64,000 nt of DNA, taken from DATCBF01 sp964401995. Lineage in GTDB: Bacteria > Actinomycetota > Thermoleophilia > Solirubrobacterales > 70-9. A program made the position numbers and the translations under genes. Under the pieces are notes generated by a model. It had not been told where the DNA came from. It worked only from the letters and a program-made list of their open reading frames with translations, and searched no databases. Position 1 is the first letter of the stretch; each line of letters starts with the position of its first letter. Location of the stretch: positions 124,001-188,000 of the forward strand of contig CAYOAP010000004.1 in assembly GCA_964401995.1 (NCBI GenBank), in the 5' to 3' direction. Positions 1 through 9,621 of the stretch are shown here, piece after piece.

Positions 1-64
1 GAGTTCGTGAGGAGGATCCCCCGACACCCCCTCGTGGGGCGGGCAGCGAATAGCCTTGGAGGTC

Positions 65-1141
65 GTGGCCGAGCTTCGTCGCACTCCTCTCTATGAGCAG
101 CATGTTGGGCTCGGGGCCAAGTTGGTTCCTTTTGCCGGATGGGAGATGCCTATCCAGTACGAGGGGATCCTTGAGGAGCACTCGGCTGTGCGGACCCATG
201 CCGGGATGTTTGATGTCTCTCATATGGGCGAGGTGGAAGTTGAGGGGCCCGGGGCGCTTGCCTTTTTGCAGCGGGTGCTCTCGAATGACGTTGCTGCGAT
301 TGCGGTGGGGGGCGCTCAGTACTCCTGCCTTTGCAACGAGGAGGGTGGCGTCCTTGACGACCTCTTCACCTACCGGCTCGGCGGCGACCGCTTCCTGATC
401 GTCACCAATTCGGCCAACCACGAGGCCGACCTGGCCTGGCTTGGCGCTCACAGCCGCGACCTGGACGTCTCGATCCGCGACGTCGCCGACCGTTACGCGA
501 TGCTCGCGGTGCAGGGTCCGCACGCCCGCCAAATCGTCACTGGCGCCCTCGGCATCGAGCTTCCGGCGCGGATGCACGTGGCCCACGCCCGGGTCGGCGG
601 CCGCCCCGCCCTGGTCTGCGGCACCGGCTACACCGGCGAGGACGGGGTCGAGCTGCTGATCGATCCCGAGATCGCGCCGGCGATCTGGGCCGAGCTGCTC
701 GACGCCGGCGTCGTCCCCTGCGGGCTCGGCGCCCGCGACACGCTGCGGCTGGAGGTCTGCTTCCATCTGCACGGCAACGACCTTTCCCCCGAGCGCAACC
801 CGATCGAGGCCGGGCTCGGCTGGTGCTGCAAGGAGGCGACGGGCTTCATCGGCGCGGAGGCGATCGCCCGGGCCAGGGCCGAGGGCCCGGCCGAGAAGCT
901 GGCGCCGTTCAAGATCGAGGGCGTCGGCATCGCCCGCCAGGGCAACCCGGTCCTGGCCGGCGGCGAGCCGGCTGGCGTCGTCACCTCCGGCACCTTCTCG
1001 CCCTCGCTTGAGATCGGGATCGGGATGGCCTACGTGCGCGCCGGCCTGGCCGAGCCCGGGACCGAGGTCGAGATCGATGTGCGCGGCAAGCATCGCCCCG
1101 CCCGGATAGCTTCCAAGCCCCTCTACTCGAAGGAGAAGTGA
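65..1141 (+). CDS. gcvT: Aminomethyltransferase (glycine cleavage T protein)
   Basis: T protein of the cytosolic glycine cleavage system: it transfers the aminomethyl carbon from lipoyl-GcvH to tetrahydrofolate and releases ammonia. About 358 residues, normal for the family. The N-terminal folate-binding fold carries MFDVSHMGEV, and later GYTGEDGVEL and LGARDTLRLE are typical GcvT motifs. The start is uncertain: TTG at 56 is possible, but GTG at 65 lies 8 nt after a TAGCCT -10-like hexamer, as in other genes here, so 65 is preferred. The first 250 bases use more T-ending codons than the rest. First gene of gcvT-gcvH-gcvPA-gcvPB; AAGGAG at its end serves gcvH. The 64 bases upstream hold a small CCCC/GGGG hairpin and no recognisable glycine riboswitch. 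Confidence 0.95.
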   Translation: MAELRRTPLYEQHVGLGAKLVPFAGWEMPIQYEGILEEHSAVRTHAGMFDVSHMGEVEVEGPGALAFLQRVLSNDVAAIAVGGAQYSCLCNEEGGVLDDLFTYRLGGDRFLIVTNSANHEADLAWLGAHSRDLDVSIRDVADRYAMLAVQGPHARQIVTGALGIELPARMHVAHARVGGRPALVCGTGYTGEDGVELLIDPEIAPAIWAELLDAGVVPCGLGARDTLRLEVCFHLHGNDLSPERNPIEAGLGWCCKEATGFIGAEAIARARAEGPAEKLAPFKIEGVGIARQGNPVLAGGEPAGVVTSGTFSPSLEIGIGMAYVRAGLAEPGTEVEIDVRGKHRPARIASKPLYSKEK

Positions 1142-1142
1142 C

Positions 1143-1535
1143 GTGCCCGAGGCCAGCTACCCCGATGACCTGCGCTACCACCCCGAGCACGACTGGGCCC
1201 GGATCGAGGGCGAGGTGGCGACGCTGGGGATCACCTGGTACGCCCAGGACTCGCTGGGCGAGGTCGTCTTCTACGACCCGCCCGAGGTCGGGGCGACGAT
1301 CGCCAAGGACGCCTCTTACGCCGAGGTCGAGTCGGTCAAGGCCGTCTCCGACGTGATCGCCCCCGTCTCCGGCGAGATCGTCGAGATCAACGAGGCGCTG
1401 GCCGACGCGCCGGAGAAGATCAACGAGGATTCCTACGGCGAGGGCTGGCTGGTCAAGGTCAAGCTCAGCGACCCGGCGGAGGCGGATCAGCTGCTGAGCG
1501 CGGCCGATTACCGCAATCTGCTGGAAAGCAGCTGA
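1143..1535 (+). CDS. gcvH: Glycine cleavage system H protein
   Basis: Lipoyl carrier that shuttles the aminomethyl group between the P, T and L proteins. 130 residues, usual length. The lipoylation lysine is K66 in the context EVESVKAVSD, followed by the conserved SGEI turn. It starts at GTG one base after the gcvT stop, with AAGGAG at 1131-1136 as ribosome binding site, so it is translated from the gcvT transcript. No anomalies. Confidence 0.97.
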   Translation: MPEASYPDDLRYHPEHDWARIEGEVATLGITWYAQDSLGEVVFYDPPEVGATIAKDASYAEVESVKAVSDVIAPVSGEIVEINEALADAPEKINEDSYGEGWLVKVKLSDPAEADQLLSAADYRNLLESS

Positions 1536-1572
1536 GGAATCCCGGTCCTCTCACTTCCGTAGCCTTCCCCTG

Positions 1573-2948
<1,376 letters not shown>

Positions 2949-2952
<4 letters not shown>

Positions 2953-4463
2953 GCCCGGAGACCGAGACGCCGATGCAGCGCGAACGGGCGCAGACGATCT
3001 ATGAGAAGTCGAAGGCCGGCCGCCGCGCCGCCGTGTTGCCCGAGGCCGGCGTCCCCGAGCGCCCGCTGGCCGAGCTGATCCCCTCGAACCTGCTGCGCTC
3101 CGAGCCGCCGCGGCTGCCCGAGATTGCCGAGCCCGAGATCGTCCGCCACTACAACCGGCTCTCGCGCCGCAACTTCGATCTCGACACCGGCTTCTACCCG
3201 CTCGGCTCCTGCACGATGAAGCACAACCCGCGGCTCAACGAGCGGGTCGCGGCGCTGCCCGGCCACGCTCGCCTGCACCCGGCCCAGGACCCGAAGCGGG
3301 CGCAGGGGGCGTTGGAGCTGATGTGGCTGCTGCAGGAGTCGCTGAGCGAGATCTGCGGCCTGCCCCACGTCAGCCTGCAGCCCTCGGCCGGCTCCCACGG
3401 CGAGCTCGCCGGCCTGCTGCTGACCCGCGCCTACCACGCCGATCGCGGCGAAGAGCGGACCAAGGTGCTCGCTCCGGACACCTCGCACGGGACCAACCCG
3501 GCCTCGGTGACGATGGCCGGCTACGAGGTGGTCAAGGTCGCGACCAACGAGCGCGGCGGGGTCGAGATGGACGATCTGCGGGCCAAGGTCGATGACGACG
3601 TCGCCTGCCTGATGCTGACCAACCCCAACACGCTCGGCCTCTTCGACGAGAACATCGCCGAGATCGCGCGGCTGATCCACGCGGCCGGCGGCACCCTCTA
3701 CTACGACGGCGCCAACCTCAACGCGGTGATGGGCCACTCGCGCCCCGGCGACATGGGCTTCGACATCGTCCACGTCAACCTCCACAAGTCGTTCAGCCAG
3801 CCCCACGGCGGCGGCGGCCCCGGCGCCGGCCCGATCGCCGTCTCCGACCGGATCGAGCCCTACCTGCCGCGGCCGCAGGTGGTCCGGCGCGAGGGCGGCA
3901 ACGGCCACGGCCCGAGCTACGACCTCGACCACGAGCGACCGAAGTCGATCGGGCGCCTGCGCGGCTTCCAGGGCAACTTCGGCGTCTTCGTCCGCTCCTA
4001 CGCCTACATCCTCAGCCTTGGCGCCGACGGCCTCGCCGAGGCCTCGGAGACTGCGGTGCTGAACGCCAACTACCTAAAGGCGCGCTTGGCCCAGGGCCGC
4101 GCCGGCCAGCGCCTGCCGATCGCCTTCAACCGCCACTGCATGCACGAGTTCGTCCTCTCCGGCAAGCCGATGAAGAAGGAGCTGGGCCTCGCCACCCTCG
4201 ACCTCGCCAAGCGCCTGCTCGATTTCGGCTTCCACCCGCCGACCGTCTACTTCCCGCTCCTGGTCGAGGAGGCGCTGATGGTCGAGCCGACCGAGACCGA
4301 GACCAAGGAGAGCCTCGACGCCTTCGCCGACGTGATCGAGCAGATCCTGGCCGAGGCCGAGTCCGACCCCGAGATCGCCAAGAGCGCCCCGTACACCACG
4401 CCAGTCCGCCGCCTAGACGAGGTCAAGGCAACCCGCCGCCCGGTAGTCCGCCAGCCGCTTTAG
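2949..4463 (+). CDS. gcvPB: Glycine dehydrogenase (decarboxylating) subunit 2
   Basis: C-terminal, PLP-binding half of the split P protein; it pairs with GcvPA to decarboxylate glycine. 504 residues from the ATG that overlaps the gcvPA stop (ATGA). An open frame extends much further upstream, but that part lies over gcvPA in another frame and looks like non-coding Arg-rich sequence. The Schiff-base lysine is K280 in HVNLHKSFSQPHGGGGPG, and YPLGSCTMKHNP (83-94) is a signature. Last gene of the gcv operon; a perfect 16-bp inverted repeat follows the stop. Confidence 0.96.
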
Positions 4464-4512
4464 GCCGACGGGCCTAAAAATGACCCATGAGTTCACTTTT
4501 AGGCCCGTCGGC
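4464..4512. terminator. Perfect inverted repeat between convergent gcvPB and ligD
   Basis: A 16-bp perfect inverted repeat, arms 4464-4479 and 4497-4512, with a 17-nt loop. It starts right after the gcvPB stop and ends 6 bp before the end of the oppositely oriented polymerase gene. It probably ends or insulates transcription from both sides. The A and T runs sit at the loop end of the stem rather than after it, so it is not a textbook intrinsic terminator. Confidence 0.7.
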
Positions 4513-4518
4513 AGATGG

Positions 4519-5436
4519 TTAGAGGTCGGGCAGCTCCTGCTGCAGCTCGAGGACCGGGGCGAAGAGGTCGCCGTCGCGCTCGATCCGTTTGAGCACGTCG
4601 CCGGCCTCGAAGACCAGGAGGCTCGCATCGTCTTTGTCGATTGCCTTTTCGACCTCGTCCCAGCTGACCGGGGTCGAGACCGTCGGCCGCTCGCGGGCTC
4701 TTAGCGAGTAGACCGAGATCGTCGTCTTGCGCTGGTGGTTCTGGGACCAGTCGACGAAGACCTTGCCCTCGCGTTCGACCTTTTTCATTTTCGATACGAC
4801 CAGCTCGGGGGTCTGTTTCTCAAGCAGCTGGGCGATCGCTTTGGCGAACGGTTTGGTCGTCTCGTAGTTGACTTTTTTGGAGTTGAGCGGGATGTAGACC
4901 TGCAGGCCCTTCGAGCCCGATGTCTTCGGGAAGCTCTCGACCCCGAAGTGGCCGAACATGTCGCGCAGGCGGATCCCGACCCGGCAGCAGTCGAGGATGT
5001 CGGCCGGCGGGCCGGGGTCGAGGTCGAAGGCCAGCACCGTCGGCCGTTTCGGCGCCCGCGCCAGCGAGAGCGAGGGGTGCAGCTCGATCGCCGCCAGCTG
5101 CGCCATCCAGACCAGGGTCGGCAGGCCGTCGCAGACGCAGAAGTCGATCATCCCGGCGTGGGGCCCGGCTTCGACCCGGGCCGTCTTCACCCAGTCGGGC
5201 CGGTGCTTGGGGCAGCGCTTCTCGAAGAAGGCGGCGTCGAGGTCATCGACGCCTTCGGGGAAGCGCCGCAGGGTCACCGCCCGGCCGCTCAGGTGGGGGA
5301 TGATCGCCGGTGCTGCCTTGGCGTAGTAGTCGACCATCTCACCCTTGGTGAAACCTGCCTTTGGGTAGATGACCTTGTCGAGGTTGGTGAGCTTTAGCTC
5401 ACGGCCGTCGACCTCGACCTGGCGGTCGCTGGTCAC
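4519..5436 (-). CDS. ligD: LigD-type NHEJ polymerase/primase domain protein
   Basis: Archaeo-eukaryotic primase-type polymerase of bacterial non-homologous end joining; it fills or extends broken ends before ligation. 305 residues corresponding only to the polymerase domain; no ligase or phosphoesterase domain is attached. The metal ligands are D138 and D140 in LAFDLDPGP and D229 in VFVDWSQN, matching the PolDom catalytic triad. Starts at GTG directly after the Ku stop codon, so the two are co-translated. The cognate ATP-dependent ligase must be elsewhere. Confidence 0.92.
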   Translation of the reverse strand: MTSDRQVEVDGRELKLTNLDKVIYPKAGFTKGEMVDYYAKAAPAIIPHLSGRAVTLRRFPEGVDDLDAAFFEKRCPKHRPDWVKTARVEAGPHAGMIDFCVCDGLPTLVWMAQLAAIELHPSLSLARAPKRPTVLAFDLDPGPPADILDCCRVGIRLRDMFGHFGVESFPKTSGSKGLQVYIPLNSKKVNYETTKPFAKAIAQLLEKQTPELVVSKMKKVEREGKVFVDWSQNHQRKTTISVYSLRARERPTVSTPVSWDEVEKAIDKDDASLLVFEAGDVLKRIERDGDLFAPVLELQQELPDL

Positions 5437-6318
5437 TTACTTCGAGGATTTCGCTTTGGCGCGCTTGGGCGCCGCTTTTTTCTTCGCCGGCGCCCGCCGT
5501 TTCTTCGCCGCCGGCTTGCCCGCCTTGCCCTTGGCCTGGACGGCGGCGATGCTCTGCTCGAGCGCGGCCATCAGGTCGGGCGCCTTGGTCGGGCTGCGCT
5601 CCTCGCCGCTTGGGGCCTCGACCACGTCCTTGCCCTCGGCCTTGCGTTCGATCATCGCCAGCAGCTTCTCGCGGTGCTCGTCGCGGTAGAGGCCGGGGTC
5701 GAAGCCGCGGGTCAGCGAGTCGATCAGCTGCTCGGCCATCTCGACCTCGCGCTTGGCGACCTTCGGCTTCTCCGAGGGCAGCACCTCCTCCAGCTCGGAG
5801 GGCGGCACGACCTCGTCGGCGAAGCGCATCGTGGTCAGGGTGAGGACGCCGTCGGCGGGGCGGATCGCCGCCAGGTGCTCCTTGTTGCGGAAGACGAAGC
5901 GGGCGACTGCGACCTTGCCGGCGCCTTCCATCGCCTGGGCCAGCAGCGAGTAGGCCTTTTCGGCGCCGTCGGCGGGGCCGAGGTAGTAGGGGCTGTCGAA
6001 GTAGATCGGGTCGATCTCGCCGAGGTCGACGAAGTCCTGAACCTCGATCGCCCGCGTCTTTTTCGGGTCGAGCGAGGCCATCTCGTCCTTGCTCAGGGGC
6101 ACGTAGCGGTCGGGCGTGATCTCGAAGGCCTTGATGATCTCGTCGTAGGGGACCTCTTCGTCGGTCCCTTCGGCGATGCGGCGGTGGCGGATGCGGGCGC
6201 CGTCGGACTCGCGGATCTCGCGCAGGGAGATGCCGCGGCGGGCCACCGCGCTGTACAGCTTGACGGGCACGTTGAGCAGCCCGAAGCTGATCGAGCCACT
6301 CCAGATTGCTCTTGCCAT
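5437..6318 (-). CDS. ku: Ku protein (NHEJ end-binding)
   Basis: Homodimeric DNA-end-binding ring protein that recruits LigD in bacterial NHEJ. 293 residues from ATG 6318 (MARAIWSGSISFGLLNVPVKL); AAGGTG lies about 9 nt upstream. An in-frame extension to 6414 lacks conservation-like content and is rejected. The Ku core covers about residues 1-250, and the last roughly 35 residues form a Lys/Ala-rich basic tail, as in actinobacterial Ku proteins that bind DNA through it. Immediately followed by the LigD polymerase gene. Confidence 0.95.
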   Translation of the reverse strand: MARAIWSGSISFGLLNVPVKLYSAVARRGISLREIRESDGARIRHRRIAEGTDEEVPYDEIIKAFEITPDRYVPLSKDEMASLDPKKTRAIEVQDFVDLGEIDPIYFDSPYYLGPADGAEKAYSLLAQAMEGAGKVAVARFVFRNKEHLAAIRPADGVLTLTTMRFADEVVPPSELEEVLPSEKPKVAKREVEMAEQLIDSLTRGFDPGLYRDEHREKLLAMIERKAEGKDVVEAPSGEERSPTKAPDLMAALEQSIAAVQAKGKAGKPAAKKRRAPAKKKAAPKRAKAKSSK

Positions 6319-6420
6319 CAGCGATTCACCTTGCCGCGATTGTTCCAGGCATCGGCACCCGGCGGTTGGATTGACCATGCCCCGGGACAGCCCTTGCGAA
6401 ACGTGCGCGATCATGCGCCG

Positions 6421-7077
6421 GTGCTGTTCGAGCTGCTCGACGTCAGCCTTGCCCGCGGCGACCGCCGTGTCCTCGACTCGGTCAGCGCTGAGATCCCGGT
6501 CGGGGCGACGGCGATCGTCGGGCCCTCAGGAGCCGGCAAGTCGACCCTGCTGAGGCTGCTCAACCGCCTCGCCGAGCCCGATGCCGGGACGATCTCCTAT
6601 CACGGCAAGCCGCTGGCCGGGCTCGATCCGCTGGCGCTGCGCCGCGAGGTCTCACTGGTGCCGCAGCTGCCGGCCTTGCTGGAGGGGACGGTCGAATCCA
6701 ACCTCGCCTACGCGGCGGGGCTGGCCGGGGAGGAGGTCGAGGCCGAGCGCTGCCTCGGCCTCGCCGGCCTCGACCCCGATTTTGCCGGGCGCGACGTCGC
6801 CAAGCTCTCGGTCGGCGAGCAGCAGCGGGCGATGTTGGCGCGCGCCCTCGCCCAGAAGCCCGAGGTGCTGCTGCTCGACGAGCCGACCTCGGCCCTCGAC
6901 CACGCTGCCCGCGACGCGATCGAGGCGACCCTGGCCGAGCTGCGCCGCGAGCTGGAGATCTCGACCGTCCTCGTCAGCCACGATCCCGAGCAGGCGCGGC
7001 GGCTGAGCGAGTGGGTGGTGCGGCTGGAGCAGGGACGGGCGGTCGCCTGCGGGCCGCTGGAGTCGGTGCTGGCGTGA
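6421..7077 (+). CDS. fetA: ABC transporter ATP-binding protein, FetA-like
   Basis: ATPase of a two-gene ABC system; with the UPF0014-type permease next door it matches FetA/YbbL, linked in E. coli to iron export and oxidative-stress resistance. About 218 residues with Walker A GPSGAGKS (34-41), LSVGEQQR signature, Walker B and D-loop VLLLDEPTSALD, and switch H in LVSHDP. The start is uncertain: GTG 6421 is chosen, but TTG 6394 or GTG 6403 are in frame and also lie between Ku and the ATPase fold. The TGA overlaps the permease GTG. Substrate is inferred from family only. Confidence 0.85.
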   Translation: MLFELLDVSLARGDRRVLDSVSAEIPVGATAIVGPSGAGKSTLLRLLNRLAEPDAGTISYHGKPLAGLDPLALRREVSLVPQLPALLEGTVESNLAYAAGLAGEEVEAERCLGLAGLDPDFAGRDVAKLSVGEQQRAMLARALAQKPEVLLLDEPTSALDHAARDAIEATLAELRRELEISTVLVSHDPEQARRLSEWVVRLEQGRAVACGPLESVLA

Positions 7078-7850
7078 GCACCTCGATCCACGTGACGACG
7101 CTGCAGGTCGTCGGCTCGCTGGCCCTGGTCGCGATCGCCGCCGGGGTCTCCTTCTGGCGCCAGGCCGACCTTGAGCGCGATATCGGCATCGCCGCCGTCC
7201 GCGCCTTCATCCAGCTGACCGCGATCGGCTACGTGATCAAGCTGATCTTCGAGTCCGACTCGCTGCTCTTCGTCTTTGGGTTGCTGGCGGTGATGGTCCT
7301 CTTCGGCGCGCTCACCGCCCGGGGCCGGGCGAAGAAGGTCCCCGACGCCTTCTGGCCGTTGCTGATCGGGCTCGCCGTGGCCGGCGGGACGACGCTGGGC
7401 CTGGTCGTCGCGCTCGGCATCTTTGAACCGACGCCGCGCTACCTGGTCCCGGTCGGCGGCATGGTGATCGGCAACGCGATGACCGCCTCGGCCGTCGCCC
7501 TCAACCGCCTCGGCGACGAGGTCTCCGACTCGCGGGCGCGAATCGAGGCGACCCTGGCGCTCGGCGCCACCGCCCGCGAAGCCTCGGCCCCGATCGTCCG
7601 CCGCGCCCTGCGCTCGGGGATGATCACCCTGGTCGACTCGACCAAGACCACCGGGCTGATCTTCTTCCCGGGGACGATGGTCGGGATGCTGCTGGCCGGC
7701 GCCAACCCGACCGACGCCGTCCGCCTGCAGCTGATCCTGCTCTACACCCTGCTCGGCAGCGTCGCGATCGCCGGCCTGATCGCGACCACGCTCGCCTACC
7801 GCAACTTCTTCACCCCGGCTCAGCAGCTGCGCGAGCTGGACGCGGGCTGA
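7074..7850 (+). CDS. fetB: ABC transporter permease, FetB/UPF0014 family
   Basis: Integral membrane partner of the preceding ATPase. 258 residues, about seven hydrophobic segments. Family motifs include AVRAFIQL near the N-terminus, PVGGMVIGNAM, and LRSGMITLVDSTKTTGLIFFPG. GTG at 7074 overlaps the upstream stop (GTGA). Metal, probably iron, export is inferred from E. coli FetAB; nothing in the sequence fixes the substrate. Ends 10 bp from the stop of the convergent propeller gene, with no obvious terminator between them. Confidence 0.87.
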   Translation: MSTSIHVTTLQVVGSLALVAIAAGVSFWRQADLERDIGIAAVRAFIQLTAIGYVIKLIFESDSLLFVFGLLAVMVLFGALTARGRAKKVPDAFWPLLIGLAVAGGTTLGLVVALGIFEPTPRYLVPVGGMVIGNAMTASAVALNRLGDEVSDSRARIEATLALGATAREASAPIVRRALRSGMITLVDSTKTTGLIFFPGTMVGMLLAGANPTDAVRLQLILLYTLLGSVAIAGLIATTLAYRNFFTPAQQLRELDAG

Positions 7851-7860
7851 GCCGGGGCGG

Positions 7861-9090
7861 TCAGGGCGCGCCGGGGTTGGCGGAGGGGCCGCAGCACCAG
7901 CCGTCGATCCGGGGGAAGAAAGCGCCATGTGGCTTGCCGGGGTCGAAGTCGGCGGCGATGCCGTCGATCGCGCGGACGCGGTCGCGGCGGCTGGCCGGGA
8001 CGAAGATCCACTGGTCGGCGGCGGGCCAGGAGGTCAGCAGCCGGTTCCCGTCGGGGGACCAGGCGAGGCCAGAGAGAACGCCCCGAGCCGCGAAGAGCCT
8101 GCGTGTCGAGCGCTGCCCGATGTCGATCAGGTCCACCTCGCTGCGCGGCGCGCCCGCTGGGCCAGCCGGGAGGCCGAGCAGCGCCGCGACCGTCCTGCCG
8201 CCGGGGGAGAAGGCCGCCGCGCGCAGCTTCGCCCCGGCCGGCAGCCGGACCTGCTGCGCCGGGCCGAGGCTGAGTCGGCTGGCGAGCTTGCTCAGCGCCA
8301 GCGGCCGCAGCCGCAGCGACCGGGGCGAGGCTTCCAGGACCATCGATCCGTTTGGCGCCCAGGCGATCGCGTCGATGCCGTCAAGCGCGCCGGCCGCGCC
8401 GACGACCTTCCCCGTCTCGGTGTTGGCGATCCGCAGCCCGGCGCCGGCCTTGACGTAGGCGATCAGGTCGAGGCCCTGTGGCGACCAGGCCGGGGCGATG
8501 TCGGCGACGTTTGTCGCGATCAGGGCGTCGCCGGTCCCGTCGCCGGCGGCCACCCGCAGGGTGCGGCCGGCGCGGTAGGCGATGCGGAAGCCGGAGGGCG
8601 ACCAGCGGGGGCGCCTGGCGGGCGCTTTTGCCGAGAGCGACCAGCGCGGGGTCCCGTCGGGCTCGATCGCATTCAGCGTGTGGCCGGAAGTGGCGGCGAC
8701 GAAGAGCCCGTGCGGGGACCAGGTCGCGTCGCGGTAGCCGCCGAGCAGGCGCCGGGACCCATCTGGCTGCACCACCCAGGGCCCGGCCTGGCTCTGGACC
8801 AGCAGCCGGCCGCCGCCGGGGATCTCGGTCAGGCCGGGCTCGGCGTCGGGGACGCCACCGGCGAAGGCGTCGCCGATCCAGCTGCGGACCGAGGCGCCGG
8901 CCGGGGTCAGCAGCAGCGCCGCCAGCAGCGCCGCGACGGCGAGGGCGATTGCAAGGCGGGGCAGGGGGTTGCGCCGGGGCGGCTGCCGCTGCGCGAAGGC
9001 CGCGTTGACCAGATCCAGGCCGCGGCGTTCGGCGCCGTCGTCGGGGATCGGCGCCTCGCGCAGCAGCGCCTTCAGCTGTGCCTCGTTCAT
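7861..9090 (-). CDS. Membrane-anchored beta-propeller (PD40/WD40-like) protein, candidate anti-sigma factor
   Basis: 409 residues: a short N-terminal cytoplasmic part (1-44) rich in charged helix-forming residues, one transmembrane helix (about 45-64), then an extracytoplasmic region with repeated WSPxG/SPDG motifs (for example WSPHG, WSPSG, WSPQG, WAPNG, FSPGG, WSPDG) typical of PD40/TolB-type propeller blades. Its ATG overlaps the intended TGA of the ECF sigma gene (ATGA) when that frame is restored. Topology and position suggest a membrane-bound regulator of the sigma factor, but no known anti-sigma domain is recognisable. Confidence 0.75.
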   Translation of the reverse strand: MNEAQLKALLREAPIPDDGAERRGLDLVNAAFAQRQPPRRNPLPRLAIALAVAALLAALLLTPAGASVRSWIGDAFAGGVPDAEPGLTEIPGGGRLLVQSQAGPWVVQPDGSRRLLGGYRDATWSPHGLFVAATSGHTLNAIEPDGTPRWSLSAKAPARRPRWSPSGFRIAYRAGRTLRVAAGDGTGDALIATNVADIAPAWSPQGLDLIAYVKAGAGLRIANTETGKVVGAAGALDGIDAIAWAPNGSMVLEASPRSLRLRPLALSKLASRLSLGPAQQVRLPAGAKLRAAAFSPGGRTVAALLGLPAGPAGAPRSEVDLIDIGQRSTRRLFAARGVLSGLAWSPDGNRLLTSWPAADQWIFVPASRRDRVRAIDGIAADFDPGKPHGAFFPRIDGWCCGPSANPGAP

Positions 9091-9597
9091 CGCTCCACCT
9101 CGACCAGGGTTCGCAGCCGGTCAAGCGAGCGCCGCAGGCGGGAGTTGACCGTTCCCCGCGGCAGGTCGAGCATCTTCGCGATCTCGCCGGGGGTGTAATC
9201 GAGCAGGTGCCTGAGCACGACCACGGCGCTGCTCGGCGGGAAGCTGGGCAAGGGCTTCGATCAAATCCCCTCCGACTGCTTCCGCTGGGCCCTCGGCGCC
9301 GATCTGGGAGTCCGGCTCGGCGACCTTGCGCCGCAGCGCCTCCCGCCGCCCCCAGTCGATCGCCCGGTTGATGACGATCCGGTGCAGCCAGGGGCCGAAG
9401 GGGCGGCGGCGATCGAAGCGGTCGAGGGCGTCGACGGCGGCGAGGAAGGCGTCCTGGGCGATGTCCTCGGCCGCCGCCGCGTCGTGGACGACCAGGTACG
9501 CCGCCCGGTGGGCGCGGGCCCAGTGGGCGGAATAGAGCTCCGCCAGCGCCTGCTCGGACCCATGCTGGGCCGCTCGGATGAGCTTTCTCTCAACCAA
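9087..9597 (-). pseudogene. ECF (sigma-70 family) RNA polymerase sigma factor, frameshifted before region 4
   Basis: The N-terminal half is a normal sigma region 2 (AEDIAQDAFLAAVDALDRF, then PFGPWLHRIVINRAID). After ALAQLPAEQR the frame is lost near 9225-9228 and the remaining 40 codons of the open frame are Arg/Pro-rich nonsense ending at 9121. In the next frame the bases continue as VVVLRHLLDYTPGEIAKMLD then PRGTVNSRLRR, a clear region-4 helix-turn-helix, ending in a TGA at 9087-9089 that overlaps the next gene's ATG. Two bases (GC) missing from a CGCGCC run would explain it. This is either a recent pseudogene or a sequencing error. The start is probably TTG 9597 with AGGAGAG upstream. Confidence 0.85.
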
Positions 9598-9621
9598 CCT
9601 TCATCTCTCCTGCGGGACATC

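Noticed and set aside
1..64. Glycine riboswitch before gcvT
   Set aside because: Only 64 bases are in view, without the paired glycine aptamer core; the TAGCCT spacing suggests a leaderless start, so no aptamer is needed.
4480..4704. Plus-strand open frame over the ligD end
   Set aside because: Overlaps the conserved polymerase on the other strand and begins inside the inverted repeat.
4519..5436. Full-length LigD ligase
   Set aside because: Only the polymerase domain is encoded; there is no ligase motif in the gene or beside it.
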